Assembly: GCF_014697375.1 (NCBI RefSeq)
Contig: NZ_JACJRS010000009.1
Location: 1-64,000 of the forward strand
From: Phormidium sp. FACHB-1136
Lineage (GTDB): Bacteria > Cyanobacteriota > Cyanobacteriia > Phormidesmidales > Phormidesmidaceae
Direction: 5' to 3'
DNA length: 64,000 nt
Positions 63,884-64,000 of the stretch are shown in pieces (the stretch's first letter is position 1; each line of letters begins with the position of its first letter). Under the pieces are notes generated by a model that worked only from the letters and a program-made list of their open reading frames with translations, did not search any database and was not told the origin of the DNA. A program made the position numbers and the translations under genes.

Positions 63884-64000
63884 TCAGCCAGCCGAACAGA
63901 AGAAGCCCAGGACTATAAGTCCAAGGCCCAGAGCGGGGAGGATGGCCAACGGGGATCGCCTAGGAATGGGACTTTCCAGCCTTGGCGGTTTGCTTCTCCT
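63884..64000 (-). CDS. C-terminal tail of a membrane protein (cut by window edge)
   Basis: The minus strand is open from the last base to TGA at 63886-63884, giving 38 residues: a basic stretch (RRSKPPRLESPIPRRSP) and a transmembrane helix (LAILPALGLGLIVLGFFCSAG). Basic-before-helix layout is a typical C-terminal anchor. The start lies outside the window and the family is unknown. Confidence 0.5.
   Translation of the reverse strand, partial: RRSKPPRLESPIPRRSPLAILPALGLGLIVLGFFCSAG

Overview
The window is cyanobacterial chromosome. It carries psaK (photosystem I), an acyl-lipid desaturase of the DesB type, ftsQ-ftsZ, a DUF1400 hydrolase, DUF1816, DUF3386, pentapeptide-repeat proteins and the gpmI-secG pair, a combination typical of filamentous or Leptolyngbya-like cyanobacteria. 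GC content is high across the core genes. I did not find the common cyanobacterial octamer HIP1 (GCGATCGC), whereas the octamer CCCTAGGG recurs at least ten times.

Region 1 (1-11.5 kb) is accessory DNA. Two AT-rich genes (an HtrA-like protease with a zinc ribbon and a membrane GTPase) diverge from an integron-type integrase, with four tandem 41-bp stem-loop repeats in between. Then come a pRiA4b ORF-3-like gene, a frameshifted ISAs1 transposase remnant, hicBA, a pentapeptide protein with a hexanucleotide-repeat membrane tract, an HNH endonuclease pair boxed by inverted and direct repeats, a Uma2-type gene and an MNT-HEPN pair. Two dispersed 156-bp copies of the 3' end of tldE lie here, each inside a larger conserved repeat.

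Region 2 (11.5-48.8 kb) is mostly core: tldE and tldD, an inactive/active M16 protease pair, msrB, an rlmB-like methyltransferase with a repetitive YRGK tail, mini-RNase III, a STAS protein whose best start is a non-canonical ATC, carA, glycosyltransferases, a nucleoside hydrolase, psaK, ftsQ, ftsZ, thiD, a WecG/TagA transferase, rpsN, a degenerate sensor kinase, an M23 peptidase, desB, ilvD and a large DUF1400 hydrolase.

Region 3 (48.8-60.7 kb) is the most unusual part. A 40-bp perfect palindrome and a terminator precede an IS110-family recombinase, whose roughly 280-nt upstream non-coding region folds into several perfect stems and is a bridge-RNA candidate. Next is a roughly 10-kb cryptic element: a minus-strand operon of tiny overlapping genes, a divergent ribbon-helix-helix regulator with an array of ATACGCAT operators and a possible programmed -1 frameshift, small plus-strand genes, a run of unrecognised proteins (including an 855-residue proline-rich one), and a 186-residue tyrosine recombinase without a core-binding domain. 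I see no terminase, portal, capsid, relaxase or replication protein.

Region 4 (60.7-64 kb) returns to core genes (DUF7219-like, secG, gpmI) and ends in the tail of a membrane protein cut by the window edge. No tRNA, rRNA or CRISPR array was seen.
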